DNA from: Anthoceros angustus
Taxonomy: Eukaryota; Streptophyta; Anthocerotopsida; Anthocerotales; Anthocerotaceae
Direction: 5' to 3'
Assembly: GCA_010909165.1 (NCBI GenBank)
Contig: MU008201.1
Location: 186,001 to 250,000 of the forward strand
Length of the DNA: 64,000 nucleotides
Below the pieces are notes generated by a model, which was given only the letters and a program-made list of their open reading frames with translations, ran no database searches and had not been told where the DNA came from. The position numbers were made by a program, and so were the translations under genes. Position 1 is the stretch's first letter; each line of letters opens with the position of its first letter. This document shows positions 11,901-23,095 of the stretch, in pieces.

Positions 11901-13655
11901 GCCATGATCGCACATTATGTTGGAAATCATATTCCCCATCGCTCTCCGGGTGTTGTGGAGGTGGATTCGTGTCCGGGGACACCGTGAGGTCCACATTCAC
12001 CCCTCAATGTCGCTGTAGGCTTAGGATTCGCTCCCAAGGGAATGGTTTGTGCCAAGAGACGCTAACTTCTATCGCCATCGACCTTCACCTAAGTCAAGAC
12101 TTACTTGCTATTACTCCTCTTACCTATCTACTCAACCACTACTACCCCGACTTGTCTAGCTACCAGCTCTTATTCCACGATCAAATCTTATTCCACACGG
12201 GTGTTCTCACCGGTAGTTGCTTCCACCACCGAGGTGGGTCCCACACCCAAACCCTAGCGACTTATTTCCCAAGACGGCCATGGATCCGCCACGGCCCACT
12301 GCACGGATCCGGCTTTATTCTGCACTCCACACTTCATGCACACACACACCGATTCCTAGGGACCTAAATTCCACAAATCCTCACCGCTCCACACACACAC
12401 AAAGGCGCCACACTCACACAATTTTACAAGGGAACTGTTCCTCATGACGCTTCCACCACCGGTTTTGGTTTCTTTTGGATTCACAAATCTCCACCGCTAG
12501 CCTCTCAATTAGTTCCCTTCTCAACCCTCTCACACCTCGCATCGCGCATGTTTAGTCACTCCTTCACCCAATCTTCTCCTCTCTCTCTCTCTCTCAACTC
12601 GCCCGGCTTCCAACCATCCACTCAACACTTCTCTCTCAATTGAACACAACTAGCAGGACAAGTGTGAAGGAAAGAAGAACCCCGGCCACAGGCGCAGCAA
12701 GCTCCACCACCCGCGCCAATCCCTTGGTTTCCTCCTCCTTTGTCGCAAGAAGATTGCTTTATCACCCCTCCTCCCTTGCGGAGCAAGCTCTCGACCACCC
12801 CTAGGAGCGCCTCGCACACCGCCTCTTAATCGGACGTCTCCAACCAGCCACAGGCGCGTGGGGATCTCAACCAGAATTATCCACGTGAGGGACCCACCGC
12901 CCCTCTTATACATCGGGGCACCCGCCCGGATTTTAGGTCCTAAGATGGCTATCGCGACGCCCACAATTCGGAGCGATCCTAGGTCCAAGATCCTAACCAA
13001 ATTATCTTTAGGTTGCTACCACCTCACCTCACGCTATCTCGCGCCCTACCTCGACTTGGCCGTCGCCTCACGTCCTCCATTGCTGCCGCCACGAGCCTCT
13101 CACGCACTGGTGGGTTCTCCCACACTACTTCCACCTCACCGCCACCGCTGACGTCCGAATTTGAGGTGTACCGCCTGGGCTTCCGTGATCTTCCGGCCGC
13201 CTATTGCCGAGGATTATTACGGCTCGTCCACCCAAGCTGGACCTCCTCCTCGCTCAACTCCTCCAAAGTCGCCTCCATAATAGGGAGCCAACCCCACACG
13301 CAGGTAGAAGTATGCACGGTCCTCACTTGCGTGAGGTAGGCCCCGATCCCTCCTATTTCCACACGCACATGGGCGGTGAGGTTAAGCACGCGTTCTCCAT
13401 TCACATATAGACCGCACATAAGTTTCCTCATCCATGTGCCGTAATATAATAGGACCCTGCTGGAGGTGCTTACCCTCCTCCCGTAGGCTACACCGTTGCT
13501 GCCTATGTCCTCGCGAGGCGCCACGTCGCACCCGCCGCCCGCCCGGGTTGGTTGCGCCAATGTCGGTGCGGTCACGCGGTAGTGGACTCCACGACCGTGT
13601 TGCTCAAAGAACGCGTAGGTGAGGTTTCGCCACCTCGGTTGCTTCCTTCCGCTGT

Positions 13656-14067
13656 AGGCCTTCCGCTACTCGTCGTGGTCCCTACCCGCCCCTTCCCTTT
13701 GTCTTTTCTCGGCCACCACGTGCCTCATCCCGCTCCGCTTATATCGCCCGCTAGCTTATGGGCCTTTTCCACCGAGGCCGCTCGCCTCCTGGCTCGCAAC
13801 AACTCCCCTGCATCTCTGGTTCGTCTGTGGGCATCCTTAATTTGAGCCATGAGTGCTTCCGCTCGGTAGGCCTTCCGCTACTCCACCGTGGTCCCGCTAC
13901 CCCGCCCCTTCCCTTTGTCTTTCGCCCCACCACGTGCCTCATCCCGCTCCGCTCCGCTAGCTTATGGGCCTTTTCCACCGAGGCCGCTCGCCTCTGGCTC
14001 GCAACAACTCCCCTGCATCTCTGGTTCGTCTCGTGGGCATCCTTAATTTGAGCCATGAGTGCTTCCT
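13656..14067. repeat. 212-bp tandem duplication inside the left LTR
   Basis: Two copies begin AGGCCTTCCGCTACTC at 13,656 and 13,868, and both run to GAGCCATGAGTGCTTCC. The right-hand LTR has only one copy (about 30,630-30,840), so the duplication happened, or was assembled, after the LTRs separated. The copies differ mainly by a few short indels. Confidence 0.85.
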
Positions 14068-15691
14068 GCTCGTCATGGCTTGCAACTTCTCCCGGCCTGC
14101 ACAAATCTTCTTGAATCTTGGCCCTTATTTCCTCTAGGTTCCGCTTGTCTTCCTCCGCTTGCTTGCGCTTGGCCTCCTTCGTCAAACTGGCCTTCACCAC
14201 TTCCTCCCGCCGCCTGCATCGAGCGTGAGGAGAGCTAAAGCCGCTTGATCCAACAACCGCTTGGGCCCGGATCGACGTGGTCACCCCCGCAAGTCCACTT
14301 GTTGTGGCGGCCCCGCCGACGCCATCCTCCGTCGAGAACTTTCCTCCCAGGTGCGCACCCTCACCAATTCGGTTGCATCCACCTGCCGCTGGAGTCCCTT
14401 GAAAATCTCTTCCCATGCCGAGGAGGGTCCGCCTCGAGGTCACCTAAACCCTCCGGAGTTGATTCATCATCCGCATCCAGTCGCAAAATTGTCCTCGGAT
14501 CGCGCCTCCTCTTCCACCTCCAAGCCGCTTTGGCTTTCATTTTCGTAGGCGGCGCCTGCTGACTGGTGACGCATCCGCCTTCACCTTTTCACGATGCCCG
14601 CCTTTCACCCCGGCCTTCCTCCTTTGGTGGGAATTTCCTTCTCCTCCTCGCCTGCCGCCACCGACTCCCCTGCCCATCCGATTTTTCCTCCTTGGGCTCC
14701 TCCGCCTTCATTTCACCTCCCTAACCGGCTTCCACATGTGGAGGAGGCTACAATCTCCACCTCCGCGCAGCTAGCGTAAACATAAAGATGGACCAAATGG
14801 TGAGATTAGAGGCCGAGGGGAGGAAATCAAGTTCAACCTCTCACACACAACTTGTCAAGAGAATTCGCTAATCGATCGCCCCTTGACCACTTCATGAAGG
14901 AGCGGCAAGTGGTCGACAAATAATCCCGCTTCAGGCTGCAGAAACATAGGAGCCATCCGCTGACCCATCAATGCATGCCAAATCCCACCGGTTGCGACCA
15001 CGCCCGCTTTAACCAGGCGCTAGCCGTGCTTCTTTTCTGACTCCATCACCAACCCGCCCGCCTCCTCCTCGCCCATACACCCCTAACCAGCTCCAGTCCC
15101 AATCCCGGCCGCTCTAAATCCCCGCTGGTGTTTGTCCTTGTGTGAGCGACACTGCACATCCTGTTCATGTAATTCCACCGCTCTTCCATGAAACAGCCTC
15201 CTTCACCAGCTCCCACCGAACTTTCCAATGATCCATGTTCGGCCATTGGGCAAGCACAATTCGGTGGTGACCTTGGCGCCATCCCTCTCCTTCCCGGTCT
15301 CGCGCCACAAACCAACGCCACCTCGCTGCGAATTTCTGGAGGTCGGTCTGTGGTTCCTACCTCCTCAAGGAGCGCTCTGCCGCGCCTTCCTCCTCCGTCG
15401 CGCCTCGCGATGTCGACGGGGTTGAGCTCCTTCCCGTCGTTGCGCCTCGCGCCCTCCGATCACGGTGCCCCGACACGCTCCTCGACTTCGGCCGCCACGT
15501 CGGCCTGGCGCTCCCCCCGCCCGTTGCGTTTGAACGGGATTCTGCATTTCCTAGGGTTAAGTTTCCCGGGTTCCCCTACTCTGCTCGACCTCTACGACCG
15601 CCCACATCCCAATCCACAACCCCACACTCATTCACTGCCGTTGTCGACCCCAACTTATAGACACACTCTAATTATTCCAAACCCCCTATCT

Positions 15692-15702
15692 CACATATAT
15701 AG
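15692..15702 (-). promoter_or_regulatory. Candidate LTR TATA box
   Basis: The minus strand reads TCTATATATGTGAG here, about 210 bp inside the LTR's TG start, a plausible position for a retrotransposon core promoter. The same box is conserved at about 18,026 and 33,866 in the other LTR copies. The transcription start is not known. Confidence 0.45.
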
Positions 15703-15909
15703 ACTTTTTAGGGAACATTAGTCCATGGGCCAAGGAACACCAATTCGGACCATTTATTTTCTAACCTAAAATAAAACAAAAAGAACTCCATAGGCCAAGG
15801 ACATTTTATAAATACCCCACCACTACCAACCCGACTTATTTTCACACCAGATCCCAAAAACAAAAATTCACTTCGGGCACAACAGGGTTTCAAGACTAGA
15901 TCGTTTACA

Positions 15910-15925
15910 TACTCCCTTCTCATTT
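15910..15925 (-). other. Polypurine tract of the Ty3 element
   Basis: The minus strand reads AAATGAGAAGGGAGTA immediately before the LTR start. The same tract precedes the LTR boundary at about 18,234 and 34,086. A purine-rich run abutting the 3' LTR is the expected primer site for plus-strand DNA synthesis. Confidence 0.6.
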
Positions 15926-16443
15926 GTTGGCGCCCCTCGCCAACTTATGTATAATACTTCTTGACCCTCCACCCATTGACCAGTGGAGGCCACCTAGTTC
16001 TTGCGTTATGATCCATTTGAAGACTTGAGAACCTATATGGCCCCATCCATCGAAGGTGGAGCTTGGAAAGTGCATGTACCTATTGTCGCTGAGGCCAAGT
16101 CACCGAACTACCCACTCTTGCTTCCGCAACCGATTGTCATGCCATATTTTCCGTTTACCGAATATCTGCATGACGCCAACCTGCCTATCCTCTGTATGTT
16201 TAGCGAAGGCGACCAGGCGTTCGGTGACTTTCCTCACCGCCATGCGGTTAGTTTCGGATAATGGTGGGAATTTCAAACTCAATAGGCATTAGGAGAATGG
16301 CCGAGGTGAGGTAGTACGGTGTTTGTTGCGTTGTTATTTTCTCTGCGATCCTGTATGCCCTGAGCGAGTGAAGCTTAAGATCCCGACGCGTATTCCACCG
16401 TTAGCTTGTTGAGGATCCCACAAGAGCCCATTCGCCTTTTCCG

Positions 16444-17240
16444 TTAAGCCATTTGCCTTGGGATTATAAGGAGTCGTTTTCTGGCGACGTTGAAGTAGAT
16501 CGTCATATGAGATATAACCGTGAAATGTGACCCTCTGTCACGACAAGCTCCAAGGGAGACCATATCGAGTGATAACTGTTCATAGAGGAACTGGCCACTA
16601 CATGAGTCATGTCTACTGCAGTTGGGCTTCCACCATACGCGTGCAATAGTCTGGCCACGAGGATGTATTGGTTTTGTCGCGCCCTCGTTTTGGTGTATGG
16701 GACCAACAAAGTCTATTCCCCATTTCTCGAATGGCGCCAGGCCAATATCGGAACCATTGGCCATTGAGTGGTTGCGACGGTTTCCCAACCCTCGGCGAGC
16801 ATCGCGGCGTTTAACAAACTCCTAGCATCACGATGCATGGTTTGCCAGATACCCGTTTCAAGCACCTTCTTGCACGTGATATGCGGCAAAAAATGTCCTC
16901 CGCTTCCCCTCGTGCATCTCTCACAAGACGGATAACTGCTCCTTGTTACCCATAACTCCGCCCATCCGGTCCCGATCAGATTGTCTTTGCGTCGTACAAG
17001 CGGACGCGAATAGTGCACAAACTTGGGTTTGAAAGATCCGATGGTATTTTCCCGTTCCAAGAATTCCATCATCTCCTCGTGAGTGGGCCTTGTGTATCCG
17101 TTCTCCTTCTCATTTCTGCCGAGCCACCATTTACCCTCGCCTTTGGGCTGCTTCCCCTCTAACTCGTCACAGAGCTTCATCGGAAAATCGTCGTTTTGGT
17201 CTGTGTAACCTCCTCTGCCCCTCGAAATGTAATGCATTCA
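16444..17240 (-). pseudogene. Ty3 integrase, copy A
   Basis: Minus-strand integrase fragment. The start of the catalytic core is clear as FEKWGIDFVGPI (about 16,690-16,730), preceded by a zinc-finger-like region with conserved His and Cys residues around MHRDARS (about 16,820-16,840). The catalytic core continues with SLGACRDRGSHF (about 16,530-16,560), in the position of the family's second acidic motif, in a shifted frame. Reading frames break at several short indels relative to copies B, C and D. Confidence 0.75.
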
Positions 17241-18883
17241 CATGTTTACTCCTCCTCTGGTCTCCACCGTGAACGTGAATTCTTGCGGGAGTAGGATCCA
17301 TCTTGCTATGCGTCCGGACAAGTCGGTTTGTTTACGGTGTTTGAGGCGAAGTGGTCCACATGGAAGACGAACTCGAGGATAGCAAATAGTGACGAAACTT
17401 GCGAACCGAGTACACCATCCCGCCTCCTCCTTACATCCCTCCCTAACCAGCCTCCAGTCCCAATCCTGCTCGCTCTAAATCCCCGCCGCTTGTCCTGTGA
17501 CGCGCACTCGCACTCCCTGTGTTCATGTAATTCCACCGCTCTTCCATGAAACAGCTCTCTTCACCAGCTCCCACCGAACTTTCCAATGATCCATGTTCGG
17601 CCATTGGGCAAGCATTGGTGACCTTGGCGCCATCCCTCTCACGCCTGGTCTCGCGCCACAAACCAACGCCACCTGCGAATGGGGTCGGCCTGTGGTTCCT
17701 ACTCGCAAGGAGCCCCCGCTGCCTTCCTCCTCGCGCCTCGCGATGTCGACGGGGTTCGAGCTCCTTCCCGTCGTTGCGCCTCGCGCCTCCTGCGATCACG
17801 GTGCCCCGACACACGCCTCGACTTCGCACCGTCGGCCCGCGCGCTCCCTGGCCCCTCGTTGTTTGAACGGATTCGCCATTTCCTAGGGTTAAGTTTCCTG
17901 TTCCCCTACTCTGTCGACCTCACGACCGCTTCCCACATCCCAATCCACAACCCCACACTCAGCCACCGCTTGGCCGACCCCAACTTATAGACTATCACTC
18001 TAATTATTCCAAACCCCCTATCTCACATATATAGACTTTTTAGGGAACATTCCGAGTCCATGGGCCAAGGAACACCAAATTCCATTTATTTTCTAACCTA
18101 AAATCAAAACAAAAAGAACTCCATAGGCCAAGGACATTTTTATAAATACCCCTACTACCAACCCGACTTATTTTCACAGATCCCAAAAACAAAAATTCAC
18201 TTGGCACATTTAGGGTTTCAAGTCGAGATTACATACTCCCTTCTCATTTGTTGGCCCCGCCAACTTATGTATAATACTTCTTGACCCTCCACCCATTGAC
18301 TGTAGTGGAGGCCACCTAGTTCTTGCGAGCCATTTGCAAGACTTGAGAACCCTATATGGCCCCATCCATCGAAGGTGGAGCTTGCGGAAAGTGCATGTAC
18401 CTATTGTCGCTGAGGCCAAGTCACCGAACTACCCACTCTTGCTTCCGCAACCGATTGTCATGCCATATTTTCCGTTCGAATATCTGACAACGCCTGCCCC
18501 TATCCTCTGTATGTTTAGCGAAGGCGACCAGGCCCATTGACTTTCCTCACCGCCATGCGGTTAGTTTCTACGCAGGTGGGAATTTCAAACTCAATAGGCA
18601 TTAGGAGAATGTAGGTGAGGTAGTACGGTGTTTGTTGCGTTGTTATTTTCTCTGCGATGCCTGTGAGCGCGAGTGAAGCTTAAGATCCCGACGCGTATTC
18701 CACCGTTAGCTTGTTGAGGATCCCTGCAAGAGCCCATTCGCCTTTTTTTTAAGCCATTTGCCTTGGGATTATAAGGAGTCGTTTTCTGTAACGTTGAAGT
18801 AGATCATATGAGATATAACCGTTGACGAAATGTGACCCTCTGTCACGACAAGCTCCAAGGAGCCCATATCGAGTGATAACTGT

Positions 18884-19425
18884 TCATAGAGGAACTGCCA
18901 CTACATGAGTGTGTCTACTGCAGTGCTTGGGCTTCCACCATACGCGTGCAATAGTCTGTGGCCACGAGGATGTATTGGTTTTGTCGCGCCCTCGTTTTGG
19001 TGTATGGGACCAACAAAGTCTATTCCCCATTTCTCGAATGGCGGGCCAATATCGGAACCATTGGCCATTGAGTGGTTGCGACGGTTTCCCAACCCTCCGA
19101 CAGTGCATCGCAGCGTTTAACAAACTCCTAGCATCACGATGCATGGTTTGCCACCGACCCGTTTCAAGCACCTTCTTGCACGTGATATGTGCGAAATGTC
19201 CTCCGCTTCCCCTCGTGCATCTCCACAAGACTCGGATAACTGCTCCTTGTTACCCATAACTCCGCCCATCCGGTCCCGATTTGATGATTTTGTCTTTGCG
19301 TCGTACAAGCGGACGCGAATAGTGCACAAACGCCTGCTGGGGTTTGAAAGATCCGATGGTATTTTCCCGTTCGTGAATTCATCATCTCCTCGTGGGCCTT
19401 GTGTATCCGTTCTCCTTCTCATTTC
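18884..19425 (-). pseudogene. Ty3 integrase, copy B
   Basis: Second minus-strand integrase fragment, with PFEKWGIDFVGPI near 19,030 and the His/Cys-containing region at about 19,110-19,230. Its sequence is nearly the same as copy C (21,223-21,750), because both lie inside a 2.32-kb tandem duplication. Confidence 0.75.
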
Positions 19426-19557
19426 TGCCGAGCCACCATTTACCCTCGCCTTATAGTGCTTCCCCTCTAACTCGTCATGACGAGCTTCATCGGAAAATCG
19501 TCGTTTTGGTCTGTAACCTCCTCTGTTTCACCTCGAAATGTAATCGCATTCACATGT

Positions 19558-20764
19558 TTACTCCTCCTCCGGTCTCCACCGTGAACGTGAATTCTTGCGG
19601 AGTAGGATCCATCTTGCTATGCGTCCGGACAAGTCGGTTTGTTTACGGTGTTTGAGGCGAAGTGGTCCACATGGAAGACGAACTCGAGGATAGCAAATAG
19701 TGACGAAACTGAACCGAGTACACCATCCCAGCGCCTCCTCTCGGTGGTGGTATACTTCTTCTCGGTGTGCCTCCTGCATAATAGATTGGATAATCGTGCT
19801 TCTTGTCATCCCTTTGGCTTAGAATGGTACCGATTGCATAGGCGAAACGTCTACAAACACGTGGAACTTCTTGTTCGCCCGCCCCGCAGTGGGTGCCGTG
19901 ATCGTGGTGGTGCGAAGATCATTGAAGGCCTCCTCTCGTTTTGCGTCCATTCCCACTCCCGGTCCTTGGCAAGCATGAGCGCCCTTACGGAGAAATTCTT
20001 CACAAACCTTCGATAATAGCCTACCATTCCGAGGAATCCCTAAGCTCCTTGGTGGTAGGTGGCTTGAGGCGGTAATGATTTTGACCTTATCCGGTCGACC
20101 TCTATCCCCAGCAAATGCGGTGCCCCAACAAAATACCCTCCGGCATGCCGAAATAACATTTCTCGGGATGTAGACACAATGGGTCTGTGACACCGTTCCA
20201 ACATTTGCGAAGGTGGTTGAGGTGATCTTCGCCGCTCCAAACACGCAGAAGTCATCCGGAAGACCTCCATGAAGTCCCTAAGGTATTCCTTGAAAATCTT
20301 GACAATCGCATGAAGGATCACGGTGCCTGTTAATCCGAACGCTCCGTTTGTAGGCATAGGTTCCCGATCGTAGTGAAGGTGGGGCCAATCACTCTCCACG
20401 AGATGTAGTTATACCGAATACCCATCCGAACGAGTAGACCATTCTCCCCGCAACTAAGTCCGATTGTTGTCTATGAATGGAAGCGGGTAATGGTCTTTTT
20501 GGTCACCTTGTTTAACTTCCTCCAATCTGGCACCGTATTTCTTCGCTTTTGGGAACCACCACAATTGGGGCTACCCACTCCGATGTCACAATAGGATATA
20601 TGACGTCACAAGTAAAGCTCCAATTGTTCCTTTACCTTCAGCGAATACTTTGGATTTAGCTTGTATTGCGATCCGGACCGCACGGCACCCTCGAGATCAA
20701 TCTTGTGCTCCCCACTCCCTCGGTATACCCTTCATGTCAACGTCAAAAGCAAAACGTGGATAAA
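19558..20764 (-). pseudogene. Ty3 reverse transcriptase/RNase H, copy 1
   Basis: Minus-strand RT fragment, frameshifted. Pieces include FKEYLRDFMEVF (about 20,270-20,305), directly upstream of the catalytic FLDDF seen intact in copy 3, then GIEVDR (about 20,100) and FHVFVDVS (about 19,850) leading into RNase H. The catalytic region is broken here. Confidence 0.7.
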
Positions 20765-21222
20765 TTCCGCAACCGATTGTCATGCCATATTTTCCGTTCG
20801 AATATCTGACAACGCCTGCCCCTATCCTCTGTATGTTTAGCGAAGGCGACCAGGCCCATTGACTTTCCTCACCGCCATGCGGTTAGTTTCTACGCAGGTG
20901 GGAATTTCAAACTCAATAGGCATTAGGAGAATGTAGGTGAGGTAGTACGGTGTTTGTTGCGTTGTTATTTTCTCTGCGATGCCTGTGAGCGCGAGTGAAG
21001 CTTAAGATCCCGACGCGTATTCCACCGTTAGCTTGTTGAGGATCCCTGCAAGAGCCCATTCGCCTTTTTTTTAAGCCATTTGCCTTGGGATTATAAGGAG
21101 TCGTTTTCTGTAACGTTGAAGTAGATCATATGAGATATAACCGTTGACGAAATGTGACCCTCTGTCACGACAAGCTCCAAGGAGCCCATATCGAGTGATA
21201 ACTGTTCATAGAGGAACTGCCA

Positions 21223-21750
21223 CTACATGAGTGTGTCTACTGCAGTGCTTGGGCTTCCACCATACGCGTGCAATAGTCTGTGGCCACGAGGATGTATTGG
21301 TTTTGTCGCGCCCTCGTTTTGGTCAGTATGGGACCAACAAAGTCTATTCCCCATTTCTCGAATGGCGGGCCAATATCGGAACCATTGGCCATTGAGTGGT
21401 TGCGACGGTTTCCCAACCCTCCGACAGTGCATCGCAGCGTTTAACAAACTCCTAGCATCACGATGCATGGTTTGCCACCGACCCGTTTCAAGCACCTTCT
21501 TGCACGTGATATGTGCGAAATGTCCTCCGCTTCCCCTCGTGCATCTCCACAAGACTCGGATAACTGCTCCTTGTTACCCATAACTCCGCCCATCCGGTCC
21601 CGATTTGATGATTTTGTCTTTGCGTCGTACAAGCGGACGCGAATAGTGCACAAACGCCTGCTGGGGTTTGAAAGATCCGATGGTATTTTCCCGTTCGTGA
21701 ATTCATCATCTCCTCGTGGGCCTTGTGTATCCGTTCTCCTTCTCATTTCT
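21223..21750 (-). pseudogene. Ty3 integrase, copy C
   Basis: Third integrase fragment, essentially a duplicate of copy B. FEKWGIDFVGPI is interrupted downstream by a 2-3 bp difference (HTDQNEGA versus HTPKRGR in the two copies), a direct example of how the copies differ by indel. Confidence 0.75.
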
Positions 21751-21881
21751 GCCGAGCCACCATTTACCCTCGCCTTATAGTGCTTCCCCTCTAACTCGTC
21801 ATGACGAGCTTCATCGGAAAATCGTCGTTTTGGTCTGTAACCTCCTCTGTTTCACCTCGAAATGTAATCGCATTCACATGT

Positions 21882-23095
21882 TTACTCCTCCTCCGGTCTC
21901 CACCGTGAACGTGAATTCTTGCGGAGTAGGATCCATCTTGCTATGCGTCCGGACAAGTCGGTTTGTTTACGGTGTTTGAGGCGAAGTGGTCCACATGGAA
22001 GACGAACTCGAGGATAGCAAATAGTGAAACTTGCGAACCGAGTACACCATCCCAGCGCCTCCTCTCGGTGGTGGTATACTTTTCCTGCTGAGCTGCCTCG
22101 CATAATAGATTGGATAATCGTGCTTCTTGTCATCCCTTTGGCTTAGAATGGTACCGATTGCATAGGCGAAACGTCTACAAACACGTGGAACTTCTTGTTC
22201 GGCCCCGCAGCTGGGTGCCGGATGTGGTGGTGCGAAGATCATTGAAGGCCTCCTCTCGTTTTGCGTCCATTCCCACTCCCGGTCCACAGTGGAGCCGCCT
22301 TACGGAGAAATTCTTCACAAACCTACGATAATAGCCCACCATTCCGAGGAATCCCTAAGCTCCTTGGTGGTAGGTGGCTTGAGGCGGTAATGATTTTGAC
22401 CTTATCCGGTCGACCTCTATCCCCAGCAAATGCGGTGCCCCAACAAAATACCCTCCGGCATGCCGAAATAACATTTCTCGGGATGTAGACACAATGGGTC
22501 TGTGACACCGTTCCAACATTTGCGAAGGTGGTTGAGGTGATCTTCGCCGCTCCAAACACGCAGAAGTCATCCGGAAGACCTCCATGAAGTCCCTAAGGTA
22601 TTCCTTGAAAATCTTGACAATCGCATGAAGGATCACGGTGCCTGTTAATCCGAACGCTCCGTTTGTAGGCATAGGTTCCCGATCGTAGTGAAGGTGGGGC
22701 CAATCACTCTCCACGAGATGTAGTTATACCGAATACCCATCCGAACGAGTAGACCATTCTCCCCGCAACTAAGTCCGATTGTTGTCTATGAATGGAAGCG
22801 GGTAATGGTCTTTTTGGTCACCTTGTTTAACTTCCTCCAATCTGGCACCGTATTTCTTCGCTTTTGGGGACCACCACAATTGGGGCTACCCACTCCGATG
22901 TCACAATAGGATATATGACGTCCGCGCGCAAGTAAAGCTCCAGCTGTTCCTTTACCTTCAGCGAATACTTTGGATTTAGCTTGTATTGCGGTATCCGGAC
23001 TGGCACGGCACCGGCTCGAGATCAATCTTGTGCTCCCCCCACTCCCTCGGTATACCCTTCATGTCTGTAACGTCAAAAGCAAAAACGTGGATAAA
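21882..23095 (-). pseudogene. Ty3 reverse transcriptase/RNase H, copy 2
   Basis: Second RT/RNase H fragment, almost identical to copy 1 over 22,330-22,860. It contains the FKEYLRDFMEVF block (about 22,600) and GIEVDR, and the same kind of frame breaks. Confidence 0.7.

Larger units (their letters stand above)
11954..15909 (-). repeat. Long LTR of Ty3-type element (3' LTR, left copy)
   Basis: About 3.96 kb that aligns in order with 28,940-34,085. On the minus strand it starts TGTAAACGA (at 15,909) and ends CCACA (at 11,954), giving TG...CA ends. Matching landmarks include GGATTCGTGTCCGGGGACAC near the left edge, a TC-repeat near 12,575, GTGAAGGAAAGAAGAACCCC (about 12,664), and the TATA-containing segment near 15,690. 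It is unusually long for an LTR. It holds no intact gene; C-rich open frames are compositional. A 212-bp internal duplication at 13,656-14,067 is private to this copy. Confidence 0.7.
15057..19740. repeat. 2.36-kb tandem duplication spanning the LTR/internal junction
   Basis: Unit 1 (15,057-17,418) and unit 2 (from 17,419) both start at CCCGCCTCCTCC (15,057-15,068 and 17,419-17,430), so the join shows 12 bp of homology. Each unit holds the last 0.8 kb of LTR, the polypurine tract and the integrase region. The units match block by block but differ by many short indels. Confidence 0.8.

Noticed and set aside
12217-12447. Small His/Thr/Pro-rich frames in the LTR around CA and TC repeats
   Set aside because: Produced by dinucleotide microsatellites (CACACA, CTCTCT) and not conserved in frame with the right LTR.
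13751-14443. 230-codon minus-strand frame in the left LTR, coiled-coil-like
   Set aside because: It spans the 212-bp tandem duplication and contains the same peptide (KLRMPTDEPEMQGSC / KDAHETNQRCRGVV type) twice. The equivalent region of the other LTR is not open over the same length, so it is probably not a conserved LTR gene.
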